Part shown: piece after piece, positions 9,966-19,101 of the stretch
Numbering within the stretch: position 1 is the stretch's first letter
How the letters are laid out: the number at the start of each line of letters is the position of its first letter
Origin: Rhizobacter sp. Root1238
GTDB lineage: Bacteria; Pseudomonadota; Gammaproteobacteria; Burkholderiales; Burkholderiaceae_C
Assembly: GCF_001425825.1 (NCBI RefSeq)
Contig: NZ_LMDM01000009.1
Coordinates: forward strand, 224,495-288,494
Direction: 5' to 3'
DNA: 64,000 nt
Position numbers and translations under genes: made by a program
The notes under the pieces: generated by a model
What the model was told of the DNA's origin: nothing
What the model saw: only the letters and a program-made list of their open reading frames with translations
Database searches by the model: none

Positions 9966-10946
9966 TCAATCGACCTTGGCGCCGGAGTCCTTGACGACCC
10001 TGCCCCAGCGCGGGATCTCGTCCCTGATCAGCGCAGCGAACTGCTCGGGCGTGCCACCCGCCGGGTCGGCGCCTTCGTCGCCCAGCCGCTTCGCGAGTTC
10101 GGGCTGCTTCAGCGCCTTGTTGAACTCGGCATTCAGCTTCGCGATCACGTCGCGGGGCGTTCCGGCAGGCGCCAGCAGCCCGAACCAGGTCACCGCGTCG
10201 AACCCCTTGTAGCCGGACTCGCTGATCGTCGGCACCTCCGGCAGGTCGTCGACGCGACCGACCGACGTGACGGCCAGCGCGCGCACCTTGCCCTGCCGGA
10301 TGTGGGGCAGCAGCGTCGGAACGGAGGCCATGTAGAAGTCCACGTTGCCGCCGATGACGTCGGTCATCGCCTGCGACGCGCCCTTGTACGGCACGTGCTG
10401 CGTCTTCACGCCCGCTGCCTTCTGGAACATCTCGCTCGTCAGGTGCGCGACGGTGCCGTTGCCGGGCGACGCGAAGTTCAACAGACCGGGGCGGGCCTTC
10501 GCGGCGCTCACGGCATCGGCCAGCGTCTTGTACGGCATCGGCAGGCCGGTGACCATCACCAGCGGCGCGTTGGCCAGCAGCACGATCGGCGCCAGGTCTT
10601 TCTGCGGATCGTAGGGAAGCCTGGCGTACAGCGTCGGGTTGATCGCCAGGTTGCTCGACTGGCCGAGCACGATCGTGTAGCCGTCCGCCGGCGACTTGGC
10701 CACCGAATCGACGCCGAGGTTGCCGCCTGCGCCCGGCTTGTTGTCGATCACGAAGGTCCAGCCAGTGGCCTTCGCGACCCGCTGGCTGGTCTCGCGGGCG
10801 ATGATGTCCGTGCCGCCGCCGGGCGGGAACGGGACGACGATCCGGATCGGCTTGGCCGGCCAGGCCTCCGACCAGGCCGGGGAGAAAGCGCCGCCGCCGA
10901 GGGTGGCCGCAACGAGCGCGAGGATCGCGCGTCGGGTCAGGTGCAT
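9966..10946 (-). CDS. Tripartite tricarboxylate transporter substrate-binding protein (TctC/Bug family)
   Basis: About 326 residues. A Sec-type signal peptide with basic start and hydrophobic core (MHLTRRAILALVAATLGG) is followed by the family hallmark PIRIVVPFPPGGGTDIIAR. NFASPGNGTVAHLTSEMF and VPYKGASQAMTDVIGGNVD are also typical Bug motifs. It binds a carboxylate or related compound in the periplasm. No TctA or TctB membrane genes lie nearby, the common orphan state in Burkholderiales. First gene of the operon; preceded by GGAGA. Confidence 0.93.
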   Translation of the reverse strand: MHLTRRAILALVAATLGGGAFSPAWSEAWPAKPIRIVVPFPPGGGTDIIARETSQRVAKATGWTFVIDNKPGAGGNLGVDSVAKSPADGYTIVLGQSSNLAINPTLYARLPYDPQKDLAPIVLLANAPLVMVTGLPMPYKTLADAVSAAKARPGLLNFASPGNGTVAHLTSEMFQKAAGVKTQHVPYKGASQAMTDVIGGNVDFYMASVPTLLPHIRQGKVRALAVTSVGRVDDLPEVPTISESGYKGFDAVTWFGLLAPAGTPRDVIAKLNAEFNKALKQPELAKRLGDEGADPAGGTPEQFAALIRDEIPRWGRVVKDSGAKVD

Positions 10947-11004
10947 GGTGTCTCCGTGGGTGCCTCGTGCGCCTCGTCGATGACGGGCGTCGGGTCTGGC
11001 AGCC

Positions 11005-11042
11005 AGTATTGGCATGGCGCGGCGTACAGTCCAATCAATACT
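11005..11042. promoter_or_regulatory. Inverted repeat in the divergent LysR/TctC intergenic region
   Basis: AGTATTG at 11005-11011 and CAATACT at 11036-11042 are perfect 7-base arms with 24 bases between them. On the minus strand TTGGAC (-35) and AATACT (-10) at 18-base spacing overlap the arms, giving a plausible promoter for the TctC operon. The position between a LysR gene and its divergent operon is where LysR operators normally lie. Confidence 0.45.
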
Positions 11043-11072
11043 TTCTTCAGACCCATAGATGGAGCTTTTGCA

Positions 11073-11975
11073 ATGGACCTGCGGGACCTGCGCTACTTCG
11101 AGACCATCGCCGAACTGCAGCACCTGGGGCGCGCTTCGGCGCGACTGCACCGCACGCAGCCCGCGCTGACGAGCAGCATCCGGCGGCTGGAGGCCGACTG
11201 CGGGGCGGCACTGTTCGAGCGGTCGGGACGAGGCATCCGGCTGACCGAGGCGGGCAAGGTGCTGCTGAAGTGGGCGCAGCGCATGCGCTTCGACGTCGAG
11301 GACGCGAAACGCGAGCTGCAGTCGATCGGCGCCGGCCTGACCGGCCATGTGCGGATCGGCATCGTGCCGACCGCAGCCCAGTTCCTGCTGCCCGCGGTGG
11401 CCCGGCAGCTGCTGCGGGAAGCGCCCGACGTGACGCTGCGCACGGTGGTCGGGCTGATCGACAGCCTGAAGCCGCAGTTGCGGGCCGGCGAGCTGGACCT
11501 GATGGTGGGCACCGAGAGTGCTGCCGAAGACGGCTGGGTCTCCAATGCGCTGGCCGAAGACACGATCGTCGTGGCGGCCAGCGCGAGGCACCCGGTCTTC
11601 CGGTCTGCCATGACGCTCAGGAACCTGGCCGATCACTCATGGGCGCTCCAGCCCCCCGGCGCCCCGACGCGCGACTGGCTCGACCATGCGTTCGACCGCC
11701 AGGGCCTGCCGCGTCCACGCGTGCAGGTGGAGACCACGATGCTGCTGATGTTGCCGACGCTCATCGTGCAGACCGGCCTGCTGAGCTTCATCTCGCGCCA
11801 TCACCTCGAAGGCAAGGCACGCATCCCGGGCCTGAAGGAGGTGCCGGTCAAGGGCGCCGCGATGCGGCGGCGGCTGGTCGTCACCTACCGGGCCAACAGC
11901 TTCCTGTCCCCGGCGGCGCGCAGGCTGCTGCAGTTGTTCGAGCAATCCGCCTCGGCCCCCCAGGTTTCCGAATGA
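11073..11975 (+). CDS. LysR family transcriptional regulator
   Basis: Regulator of 300 residues. The N-terminal winged helix-turn-helix runs from LRDLRYFETIAE through RLHRTQPALTSSIRRLE to LFERSGRGIRLTEAG. The rest is a periplasmic-binding-like effector domain (GHVRIGIVPTAAQFLLP). Divergent from the TctC-RraA-dehydrogenase operon, which it very likely controls in response to a pathway intermediate. Start taken at the ATG giving MDLRDL; another ATG 14 bases earlier is out of frame. Confidence 0.92.
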   Translation: MDLRDLRYFETIAELQHLGRASARLHRTQPALTSSIRRLEADCGAALFERSGRGIRLTEAGKVLLKWAQRMRFDVEDAKRELQSIGAGLTGHVRIGIVPTAAQFLLPAVARQLLREAPDVTLRTVVGLIDSLKPQLRAGELDLMVGTESAAEDGWVSNALAEDTIVVAASARHPVFRSAMTLRNLADHSWALQPPGAPTRDWLDHAFDRQGLPRPRVQVETTMLLMLPTLIVQTGLLSFISRHHLEGKARIPGLKEVPVKGAAMRRRLVVTYRANSFLSPAARRLLQLFEQSASAPQVSE

Positions 11976-12085
11976 GCGGCGTGTCGATGGGCCCGCATGT
12001 CGATTCGCGTGCGGCTGGTTCGTCGTGGGAATGAAGGCACCGAGAATCGCGGTGCCGTTCACCTCAACCCTTCCAGGAGAACCCC

Positions 12086-12658
12086 ATGCGCCTCGCCCTG
12101 TTTGCCATCGCCGGCCTGCTGACCGCCACCGCCACGCACGCCGCCCCGGTCACCTACAAGATCGACCCCGACCACACCTACCCGAGCTTCGAGGCCGACC
12201 ACCTGGGCATCTCGGTGTGGCGTGGCAAGTTCAACAAGAGCAGCGGCACGGTGCACTACGACAAGGCCACCGGCACCGGCGACCTCGACGTCACCGTGCT
12301 GCCGGCGAGCATCGACTACGGCCAGGACGCACTGAACAAGTGGGCCCAGGGCAAGGACCTGTTCGACGTCAAGAAGCACCCGAAGGTGGTCTACCGCGGC
12401 CGCTTCGACAAGCCGGTCGACGGCGTCCCGACCGAAGTGACCGGGGAGCTGACGATGCACGGCGTGACGAAGCCGGTGACGCTGAAGCTGAACTGGCTGC
12501 GCTGCATGCCGCACCCGATGCTGAAGCGCGAGATGTGCGGCGCCGACGCCGTCACGACGATCCGGCGCGACGAATTCGGCATGGATGTCGGCAAGGACTA
12601 CAAGTTCAACATGGACGTCACGCTGCGCATCCAGGTCGAGGCGATCGCCGGGCAGTGA
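12086..12658 (+). CDS. YceI family periplasmic protein
   Basis: Secreted lipocalin-like protein of 190 residues. Signal peptide MRLALFAIAGLLTATATHA, then YKIDPDHTYPSFEADHLG, the YceI opening with its conserved histidine. GELTMHGVTKPVTLKL is a second family motif. Members bind polyisoprenoids or other hydrophobic ligands. AGGAGA lies just before the ATG. It stands alone; the next gene is on the other strand 16 bases on. Confidence 0.93.
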   Translation: MRLALFAIAGLLTATATHAAPVTYKIDPDHTYPSFEADHLGISVWRGKFNKSSGTVHYDKATGTGDLDVTVLPASIDYGQDALNKWAQGKDLFDVKKHPKVVYRGRFDKPVDGVPTEVTGELTMHGVTKPVTLKLNWLRCMPHPMLKREMCGADAVTTIRRDEFGMDVGKDYKFNMDVTLRIQVEAIAGQ

Positions 12659-12674
12659 CCCGGCGACCGGCCCG

Positions 12675-13184
12675 TCAGGGCTTCGCGTTCTGCAGCGAGC
12701 GTGCCATCTCCAGATGGTGCTGCAGCCCCGGCAGCGTCTTCTGCGCAAACGCCTTCACGTCGGCGTCCTTGGCCTCGCTGGCCGCCTGCTGGAACAGCTT
12801 CACGGTGTCTTCGTGGGCCTTCACGCCGAAGGCCTTCACGTAGCGCTCGTCGAATTTCTTGTCGTCGCCGACGTCGATCATCGTCAGCTCGCCCTTCTGC
12901 GTGATCGACGGGCCGTCCGGCAGGTCGACCTTCTTGCTGGCGGCCAGCGCCTTCAGTTCGTCGCCGACCTTCGTGTGGTCGTCAATCATCTTCTGCGCGA
13001 AGTCCTTGACGTCGGCGCGTTGCGCCTTCGTCTGCGCTCGCTTGCTGGCCTCCACCTCGGCGTTGCCGGCCTGTGCGGCTTCCTTCATGAACGCGGCGTC
13101 CGAACGGGCATGCGCGGCGGTGGCCGCGACGCTGCCGAGCGCGCCGAGGATCAACAGGGTCGAGAGTCGTGCGGTGAGTTTCAT
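12675..13184 (-). CDS. DUF4142 domain-containing protein
   Basis: Predicted periplasmic protein of 169 residues. Signal peptide MKLTARLSTLLILGALGSVAATAAHA, then a helical bundle: SDAAFMKEAAQAGNAEVEAS, DVKDFAQKMIDDHTKVGDEL and DADVKAFAQKTLPGLQHHLEM. The histidines and acidic residues resemble a ferritin-like four-helix bundle, as expected for DUF4142. Function unknown; many relatives are stress-inducible. Convergent with yceI, divergent from the aldehyde oxidoreductase genes. Confidence 0.85.
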   Translation of the reverse strand: MKLTARLSTLLILGALGSVAATAAHARSDAAFMKEAAQAGNAEVEASKRAQTKAQRADVKDFAQKMIDDHTKVGDELKALAASKKVDLPDGPSITQKGELTMIDVGDDKKFDERYVKAFGVKAHEDTVKLFQQAASEAKDADVKAFAQKTLPGLQHHLEMARSLQNAKP

Positions 13185-13281
13185 CGTGGGCCTTTCAGTG
13201 CGGAAAAACACCAGTCTGGCGATCACGGCAGGCCCCGACTGTCGGCCGGCTCCGAGTTGGGCGTAGGACGCGGACTGCAGT

Positions 13282-13304
13282 GCACGGCACGTCGTTTGCC
13301 GTGC
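13282..13304. promoter_or_regulatory. Perfect inverted repeat upstream of the aldehyde oxidoreductase operon
   Basis: GCACGGCA (13282-13289) and TGCCGTGC (13297-13304) form perfect 8-base arms around a 7-base centre, 31 bases before the paoA-like start codon. It could be an operator or an mRNA hairpin. No regulator gene sits beside it. Confidence 0.4.
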
Positions 13305-13335
13305 GTCGGCATTGCCAGCCGCAGGAGCCCGCCGC

Positions 13336-14064
13336 ATGTCAGATCCCCTCGACGACGCCGACCGCGCCGCCCGCCACCCCCACCCCGCGCTGCCGGCTCC
13401 GACCCGTCGCGGCTTCCTGAAGTCGGCCGGCGCCGCGACCGGTGCGCTGGCCACCGCACTGCCCGGCACGCCGGCCGCCGCGGCACCGGCCACCGCGGCA
13501 GCGCTGCCGCCCCCACCGCGCCCCGCCCCGCCGCCACGGCGCATCACGCTGACCGTCAACGGCGCTCGCCACGAGCTGCTGGTCGAAGCGCGCGTCACGC
13601 TGCTCGACGCGCTGCGCGAGCAGCTCGCGCTGTACGGCACCAAGAAGGGCTGCGACCGCGGCCAGTGCGGCGCCTGCACCGTGCTGGTCGACGGCCGCCG
13701 CATCAACAGCTGCCTGACGCTCGCGGTGATGCAGGAAGACCGCGCGATCACCACCATCGAAGGCCTCGGCCGGCCCGGCGCGCTGCACGCGATGCAGGCG
13801 GCGTTCATCGAGCACGATGCGTTCCAGTGCGGCTACTGCACCCCCGGGCAGATCTGCTCGGCCGTTGCGCTGGTGCAGGAGGCGCGCGACGGCCAGGCCA
13901 GTGCGGTCACCGCCGACCTGCACCGGCCGGCCGCGCCCGCTGGCGACGACCTCACCGACGACGAGATCCGCGAGCGCATGAGCGGCAACCTGTGCCGCTG
14001 CGGTGCATACCCGAACATCGTGAAGGCGGTGCGCGTCGTCGCCGCGATCCGACCGATCGCCTGA
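13336..14064 (+). CDS. paoA: Aldehyde oxidoreductase iron-sulfur subunit, PaoA-like, Tat-exported
   Basis: About 242 residues. The twin-arginine motif TRRGFLK at residues 23-29 plus an alanine-rich stretch directs export in folded form. A plant-type [2Fe-2S] domain has cysteines in CDRGQCGACTVLVDG and NSC. An alpha-helical [2Fe-2S] domain has CGYCTPGQICS and CRCG. It carries electrons from the molybdenum subunit in a xanthine-oxidase-family enzyme that detoxifies aldehydes in the periplasm. Start follows GCAGGAG. First of three adjacent genes. Confidence 0.9.
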   Translation: MSDPLDDADRAARHPHPALPAPTRRGFLKSAGAATGALATALPGTPAAAAPATAAALPPPPRPAPPPRRITLTVNGARHELLVEARVTLLDALREQLALYGTKKGCDRGQCGACTVLVDGRRINSCLTLAVMQEDRAITTIEGLGRPGALHAMQAAFIEHDAFQCGYCTPGQICSAVALVQEARDGQASAVTADLHRPAAPAGDDLTDDEIRERMSGNLCRCGAYPNIVKAVRVVAAIRPIA

Positions 14065-14075
14065 GGAGCCCCGCG

Positions 14076-15065
14076 ATGGACAACATCGACTACCAGCGGC
14101 CCGCGTCGGTCGACGAGGCGATCCGCCTCGCGCAGCAACCGGGCACCGCCTTCATCGGCGGCGGCACCAACCTGCTCGACCTGATGAAGGGCGGCGTCGC
14201 GCGGCCGATGCGGCTTCTCGACGTGACGCGGCTGCCCGGCCGCGAGATCGCGCAGCTGCCGGACGGCGGCCTGCGCCTCGGCGCCGGCGTTCCGAACAGC
14301 GATGCCGCGAACCACCGGCTGGTGCGCGAGCGCTACCCGCTGCTGGCGCGGGCGCTGCTGTCGGGCGCGTCGGCGCAGCTGCGCAACATGGCGACCGTCG
14401 GCGGCAACCTGATGCAGCGCACGCGCTGTTCGTACTTCACCGACACCGGCTTCGGCGCCTGCAACAAGCGCGAGCCCGGCAGCGGCTGCGCGGCGATCGG
14501 CGGCTTCAACCGCATGCACGCGATCCTCGGCACCAGCGAGGCGTGCATCGCGACGCACCCATCGGACATGTGCGTCGCGCTGGCCGCGTTGCGCGCCACC
14601 GTGCGGGTGCGCGGCGCGCAGGGCGAGCGCACGATCCCGATGACCGATTTCCACCGGCTGCCGGCGGCCCGGCCCGAGCTCGACACCGTGCTGCAGCCGG
14701 GCGAACTGATCGTGTCGGTCGACCTGCCGGCCTCGCGCTTCGCGCAGCGCCATGCCTACCTGAAGCTGCGCGACCGCGCGAGCTATGCGTTCGCGCTGGT
14801 GTCGGTGGCGGCCGCGCTCGACGAGCGCGACGGTGCGGTCGCCGATGCGGCGCTGGCGCTCGGCGGCGTCGCGCACAAGCCCTGGCGCGTGCTGGCGGCC
14901 GAGCAGGCGCTGGTCGGCCGGCCGCTGTCGGACGCATCGGTCGCCGACGCGACGCGCCTGCTGCTCGACGGCGCGCGCGGCTTCGGCCACAACGACTTCA
15001 AGATCGAGCTGGTTCGCCGCGCGGTGGCGCGCGCGCTGGCACAGGCCCACGCGAGCACGGGCTGA
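14076..15065 (+). CDS. paoB: Aldehyde oxidoreductase FAD-binding subunit, PaoB-like
   Basis: About 329 residues of the CO-dehydrogenase flavoprotein type. FIGGGTNLLDLMKGG is the FAD-binding loop, and SAQLRNMATVGGNLMQ the second FAD motif. Between them cysteines in TRCSYFTDTGFGACNKREPGSGC match the extra [4Fe-4S] insert known in E. coli PaoB. No signal peptide of its own, so it is probably carried through the Tat system by PaoA. GAGGAG overlaps the paoA stop, ten bases before the ATG. Confidence 0.9.
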   Translation: MDNIDYQRPASVDEAIRLAQQPGTAFIGGGTNLLDLMKGGVARPMRLLDVTRLPGREIAQLPDGGLRLGAGVPNSDAANHRLVRERYPLLARALLSGASAQLRNMATVGGNLMQRTRCSYFTDTGFGACNKREPGSGCAAIGGFNRMHAILGTSEACIATHPSDMCVALAALRATVRVRGAQGERTIPMTDFHRLPAARPELDTVLQPGELIVSVDLPASRFAQRHAYLKLRDRASYAFALVSVAAALDERDGAVADAALALGGVAHKPWRVLAAEQALVGRPLSDASVADATRLLLDGARGFGHNDFKIELVRRAVARALAQAHASTG

Positions 15066-15094
15066 TCGGCATCCACAGAACACGAAGGGATCCC

Positions 15095-17311
15095 ATGGAC
15101 CGCCCGTTGACCGGACAACCGCTGGACCGCACCGATGGCCCGCTGAAGGTGAGCGGGCAGGCCCGCTACGCCGCCGAGTTCACGCTGCCGCGCATGGTGC
15201 ACGCGCAGATGGTGCTGAGCACCGTGCCGAGCGCGCGCCTGCATCGCATCGACAGCCGGGCCGCGCTCGGCGTGCCCGGCGTGCTGATGGTGATGACGCA
15301 CGAGAACGCGATGCGCCTGCCGAAAGGCGGCAAGGCCGCGGTGAAACCGCCGGCCGGCCGTGTGCTGACGCTGCTGCAGGACGACCAGGTGCACTACAAC
15401 GGCCAGCCGGTCGCGCTGGTGGTGGCCGAGACGCTGGAGCAGTGCCGCGAGGCCGCGCGCCGCGTCGCCATCACCTATGCACCGTTGCCCGATGCGGCAC
15501 TCGACCTCGCGGCGCCACGGGCCACGGCCTACGCGCCGAAGGAGGTGCAGCAGCAGAAGCCCGACACCTCGCGCGGCGACCTGGCCGCCGGCATGCAGGC
15601 GGCAAGCCAGGTGGTGTCGGCGCTGTACACCACGCCGGTCGAGCACCACAACCCGATGGAGCCGCATGCGACGCTCGCCGCGTGGAGCGGCGAGAAGCTG
15701 GTGCTGTACGACGCGACGCAGTATGTCAGCGGCGACCGCGACACCGTCGCCAAGACGCTGGGCATCTCGCCCGAGCAGGTGCAGGTGATCTGCCCGTATG
15801 TCGGCGGCGGCTTCGGCTGCAAGGGCTCGACCTGGACGCACGTGGTGCTGGCGGCGATGGCCGCGCGCCAGGTCGGCCGGCCGGTGCGGCTGGTGCTGGA
15901 GCGGCCGCAGATGTTCGGCTCGGTGGGCAACCGGCCGCGCACCGAGCAGGCGCTGTCGGCCGCGGCCGATGCGAAAGGCACGCTGACGGCGCTGCGCCAC
16001 GAGGTGGTCAGCGAGACCTCGATGCTCGAGGACTGGGTCGAGCCGTCGTCGCTGTGCACCCGCATGCTGTACGCCTGCGCGAACGTCGCGACGACGCAGC
16101 GGCTGGTGAAGCTGAACATCGCGACGCCCACCTTCACCCGCGCGCCCGGCGAGGCGACCGGCACCTTCGCGCTCGACAGCGCGATCGACGAGCTGTCGTA
16201 CCGGGTCGGCATCGACCCGCTGGAGATGCGGCTGCGCAACCATGCCGACACCGACCTGCACAAGAAGCTGCCGTTCTCCAGCAAGTCGCTGCGCGAATGC
16301 TGCCGCGTCGGCGCCGAGCGCTTCGGCTGGGCGCGCCGCGACCCGCGGCCGCAGTCGATGCGCGACGGCCGCTGGCAGGTCGGCTGGGGCGTGGCCACCG
16401 CCACCTACCCGACCAACCGCAGCCCCGCCGAGGCGCTGGCCCGGCTGCTGCCGGACGGCTCGGCGCTGGTGCAATCGGGCTCGCAGGACCTGGGCACCGG
16501 CACGTACACGATCATGACCCAGGTGGCCGCCGATGCGCTGGGGCTGCCGGTGAAGCGCGTGCGCTTCGAGCTGGGCGATTCGGCGATGCCGAAGGCGCCG
16601 GTGTCGGGCGGCTCGCAGACCGCCGCCAGCGTCGCGCCGGCGGTGAAGCAGGCCTGCGAGGCGGTGCGCGCGAAGCTGGTCGCGCTGGCGGTGGCCGATG
16701 CGGCGTCGCCGCTGCACGGCCAGAGCCCGCAGGCGGTGGTCGTCAGCGACGGCTGGCTGCGGCCGCAGGGCGATGCGTCGCGCGGCGAGCCGGTGGCCGC
16801 GGTGCTGGCGCGCCACGGCGGGCAGCCGATCGAGGCGCGCAGCGAATCGAAGCCGGGCGCGGAGCGCGAGCAGTTCTCGATGCATGCGTTCGGCACGGTG
16901 TTCGCCGAGGTGCGCGTCGACGCCGAGCTGCGCGAGATCCGCGTGCCGCGCATCGTCGGCGCCTACGGCATCGGCCGGCTGCTGAACGAGAAGACCGGCC
17001 ACAGCCAGCTGATGGGCGGGATCGTCTGGGGCGTCGGCCTCGCGCTGATGGAAGAGACCTGGCGCGATCCGCGCAACGGCCGCTTCGTCAACGCCAACCT
17101 GGCCGACTACCACGTGCCGGTGAATGCCGACATCGGCAGCATCGAGACGCTGGTGGTGCCGGAGGACGATCCGCATGTGAACCCGCTGGGCGCGAAAGGC
17201 ATCGGCGAGATCGGCATCACCGGCGTCGGCGCGGCGATCGCGAATGCGGTGTTCCATGCGACGGGCAAGCGGGTGCGCGAGTTGCCGATCACGCTCGACA
17301 AGCTGATCTGA
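15095..17311 (+). CDS. paoC: Aldehyde oxidoreductase molybdenum-binding subunit, PaoC-like
   Basis: Catalytic subunit of 738 residues, the usual PaoC size. N-terminal a/b-hammerhead domain (DGPLKVSGQARYAAEF), then molybdopterin-binding segments: YVGGGFGCKG, SGSQDLGTGTYTIMTQ, and near the end NPLGAKGIGEIGITG with the catalytic glutamate. It binds the molybdopterin cytosine dinucleotide cofactor and oxidises aldehydes to acids. The PaoD-type maturation chaperone is not next to it. A MocA-like nucleotidyltransferase at 29955-30587 may supply the cofactor form. Confidence 0.92.
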   Translation: MDRPLTGQPLDRTDGPLKVSGQARYAAEFTLPRMVHAQMVLSTVPSARLHRIDSRAALGVPGVLMVMTHENAMRLPKGGKAAVKPPAGRVLTLLQDDQVHYNGQPVALVVAETLEQCREAARRVAITYAPLPDAALDLAAPRATAYAPKEVQQQKPDTSRGDLAAGMQAASQVVSALYTTPVEHHNPMEPHATLAAWSGEKLVLYDATQYVSGDRDTVAKTLGISPEQVQVICPYVGGGFGCKGSTWTHVVLAAMAARQVGRPVRLVLERPQMFGSVGNRPRTEQALSAAADAKGTLTALRHEVVSETSMLEDWVEPSSLCTRMLYACANVATTQRLVKLNIATPTFTRAPGEATGTFALDSAIDELSYRVGIDPLEMRLRNHADTDLHKKLPFSSKSLRECCRVGAERFGWARRDPRPQSMRDGRWQVGWGVATATYPTNRSPAEALARLLPDGSALVQSGSQDLGTGTYTIMTQVAADALGLPVKRVRFELGDSAMPKAPVSGGSQTAASVAPAVKQACEAVRAKLVALAVADAASPLHGQSPQAVVVSDGWLRPQGDASRGEPVAAVLARHGGQPIEARSESKPGAEREQFSMHAFGTVFAEVRVDAELREIRVPRIVGAYGIGRLLNEKTGHSQLMGGIVWGVGLALMEETWRDPRNGRFVNANLADYHVPVNADIGSIETLVVPEDDPHVNPLGAKGIGEIGITGVGAAIANAVFHATGKRVRELPITLDKLI

Positions 17312-17327
17312 CGGCAGAATCCGGGGC

Positions 17328-18281
17328 ATGGTCGACACCCTGCCCTTCGTGCAACGGCTCGCGCACGACATCCACGTCATCGACACCGGCTTCCATCGCC
17401 CGGCGTTCGACGCCTGCTACCTGGTGGTCGAGAACGGCCGCGGCGCCTTCATCGACACCGGCACCACGCATTCGCTGCCGCGGCTGCTGGCGGCCGTCGA
17501 CGCGGCGGGCCTGCAGCGCGCCGACGTCGACTGGGTCATCGTCACGCACGTGCACCTGGACCACGCCGGCGGCGCCGGCGCGCTGATGCGCGAACTGCCG
17601 GCCGCGAAGCTGCTGGCGCACCCGCGCGGCGCGCGCCACATGGTCGAGCCGCTCGCGCTGCTGAACGGCGCCCGCGCGGTGTACGGTGCGCAGGAGGTGA
17701 CGCGGGCTTACGGCGAGGTGGTGCCGGTGCCGGCCGAGCGGGTCGTCAACAGCCACGACGGCATGGTGATCGAGCTGGCCGGCCGGCCGCTGCTGCTGAT
17801 CGACACGCCGGGCCACGCCCGCCACCACCACTGCATCTGGGACGAGCGCAGCCGCGGCTTCTTCACCGGCGACACCTTCGGCCTGAGCTACCGCGAGTTC
17901 GACACCGCGCAGGGCCCGTGGCTGCTGCCGACCACGACGCCGGTGCAGTTCGAGCCCGATGCGCTGAAGCAGTCGGTGCGGCGCATGCTCGACTTCCGCC
18001 CCGAGCGGCTGTACCTCACGCACTACGGCTGCGTCGAGAACGTGCCGCGGCTCGGCGAGATGATGCTGGCGCAGGTCGACGAGATCGTCGCGCTCGGCGA
18101 GCGGATGCGCCCGCTGCCGGCACCGGCCCGCCATGCGGCGCTGATGGCAGGCCTGTCCGACCTCTACTGGGCCCGGCTGCAGCAGTTCGGCAGCCCGGTG
18201 CCGCGCGACGACGCGATGGCGCTGCTCGCGATGGACCTGGAGCTGAACGCGCAGGGCATCGGGATTTGGCTCGACCGCTGA
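17328..18281 (+). CDS. MBL fold metallo-hydrolase
   Basis: 317 residues. The metallo-beta-lactamase zinc motif is THVHLDHAGG near residues 71-80. Other metal ligands lie in DTPGHARHHH, FTGDTFG and LYLTHYG. This is the glyoxalase-II-like subgroup, so a thioester or ester hydrolase is likely, substrate unknown. It starts 16 bases after paoC and may belong to its operon, together with the SDR and GFA genes that follow. Confidence 0.87.
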   Translation: MVDTLPFVQRLAHDIHVIDTGFHRPAFDACYLVVENGRGAFIDTGTTHSLPRLLAAVDAAGLQRADVDWVIVTHVHLDHAGGAGALMRELPAAKLLAHPRGARHMVEPLALLNGARAVYGAQEVTRAYGEVVPVPAERVVNSHDGMVIELAGRPLLLIDTPGHARHHHCIWDERSRGFFTGDTFGLSYREFDTAQGPWLLPTTTPVQFEPDALKQSVRRMLDFRPERLYLTHYGCVENVPRLGEMMLAQVDEIVALGERMRPLPAPARHAALMAGLSDLYWARLQQFGSPVPRDDAMALLAMDLELNAQGIGIWLDR

Positions 18282-18315
18282 AGGGTCCTAAACTCGACCG
18301 CTTTCGGGAGCCTCC

Positions 18316-19101
18316 ATGAAACCGGTCCAGTTCAACCTGCACGGGCAGGTCATCGTGATCACCGGCGCGTCGCAAGGCATCGGCGCGGCCTGCGCGCAGC
18401 GGCTCGCGCGCGACGGCGCCGCAGTGGCGCTGTGGGACGTCGACGACACGCGCGGCGCGGCACTTGCGGCGACGCTCACCGCCGAAGGCCAGCGCGCCAC
18501 CTACCTGCACTGCGACGTCTCGAAGAAGGCCGAGGTCGACGCCGCGCTGGCCGGCACGCTCGCCGCGTTCGGCCGCGTCGACGGGCTGGTCAACAACGCC
18601 GGCATCTTCAAGGCCGCCGATTTCCTCGAGATCACCGAAGCCGACTGGGACGCGGTGATCGACATCAACCTGAAGGGCTCGTTCCTGGTCGGCCAGGCGG
18701 TCGCGCGCGCGATGGTGAAGACCGGCGGCGGCGCGATCGTCAACATGAGCTCGGTCAACGGCGTGATGGCGATCCCGAGCATCGCCAGCTACAACGCGAG
18801 CAAGGGCGGCATCAACCAGCTGACGCGGGTGATGGCGTTGTCGCTGGCCGACCACGGCATCCGCGTCAACGCGGTGGCGCCCGGCACCATCGCGACCGAG
18901 CTCGCGAAGAACGCGGTGCTGGGCAGCGAGGAGGCACGCGCCCGCATCATGAGCCGCACGCCGATGAAGCGGCTCGGCGAGCCCGGCGAGATCGCCGACG
19001 TGGCCGCCTTCCTGCTGAGCAGCGCAGCGAGCTACATGACCGGCGAGATCGTCTATGTCGACGGCGGGCGGCTGACGTTGAACTACACGGTGGCGACATG
19101 A
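18316..19101 (+). CDS. SDR family NAD(P)-dependent oxidoreductase
   Basis: Classical short-chain dehydrogenase, 261 residues. TGASQGIG near residue 17, NNAG, NMSSVNG with the catalytic serine, YNASK, and VDGG near the end are all in place. Preceded by GGGAG. Its stop overlaps the start of the GFA gene as ATGA, indicating coupling. Substrate unknown. Confidence 0.88.
   Translation: MKPVQFNLHGQVIVITGASQGIGAACAQRLARDGAAVALWDVDDTRGAALAATLTAEGQRATYLHCDVSKKAEVDAALAGTLAAFGRVDGLVNNAGIFKAADFLEITEADWDAVIDINLKGSFLVGQAVARAMVKTGGGAIVNMSSVNGVMAIPSIASYNASKGGINQLTRVMALSLADHGIRVNAVAPGTIATELAKNAVLGSEEARARIMSRTPMKRLGEPGEIADVAAFLLSSAASYMTGEIVYVDGGRLTLNYTVAT

Noticed and set aside
14783-17386. Frame of over 860 codons on the minus strand opposite paoB/paoC
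   Set aside because: Low-complexity Arg/Ala/His composition and no motif; PaoC on the plus strand is clear.
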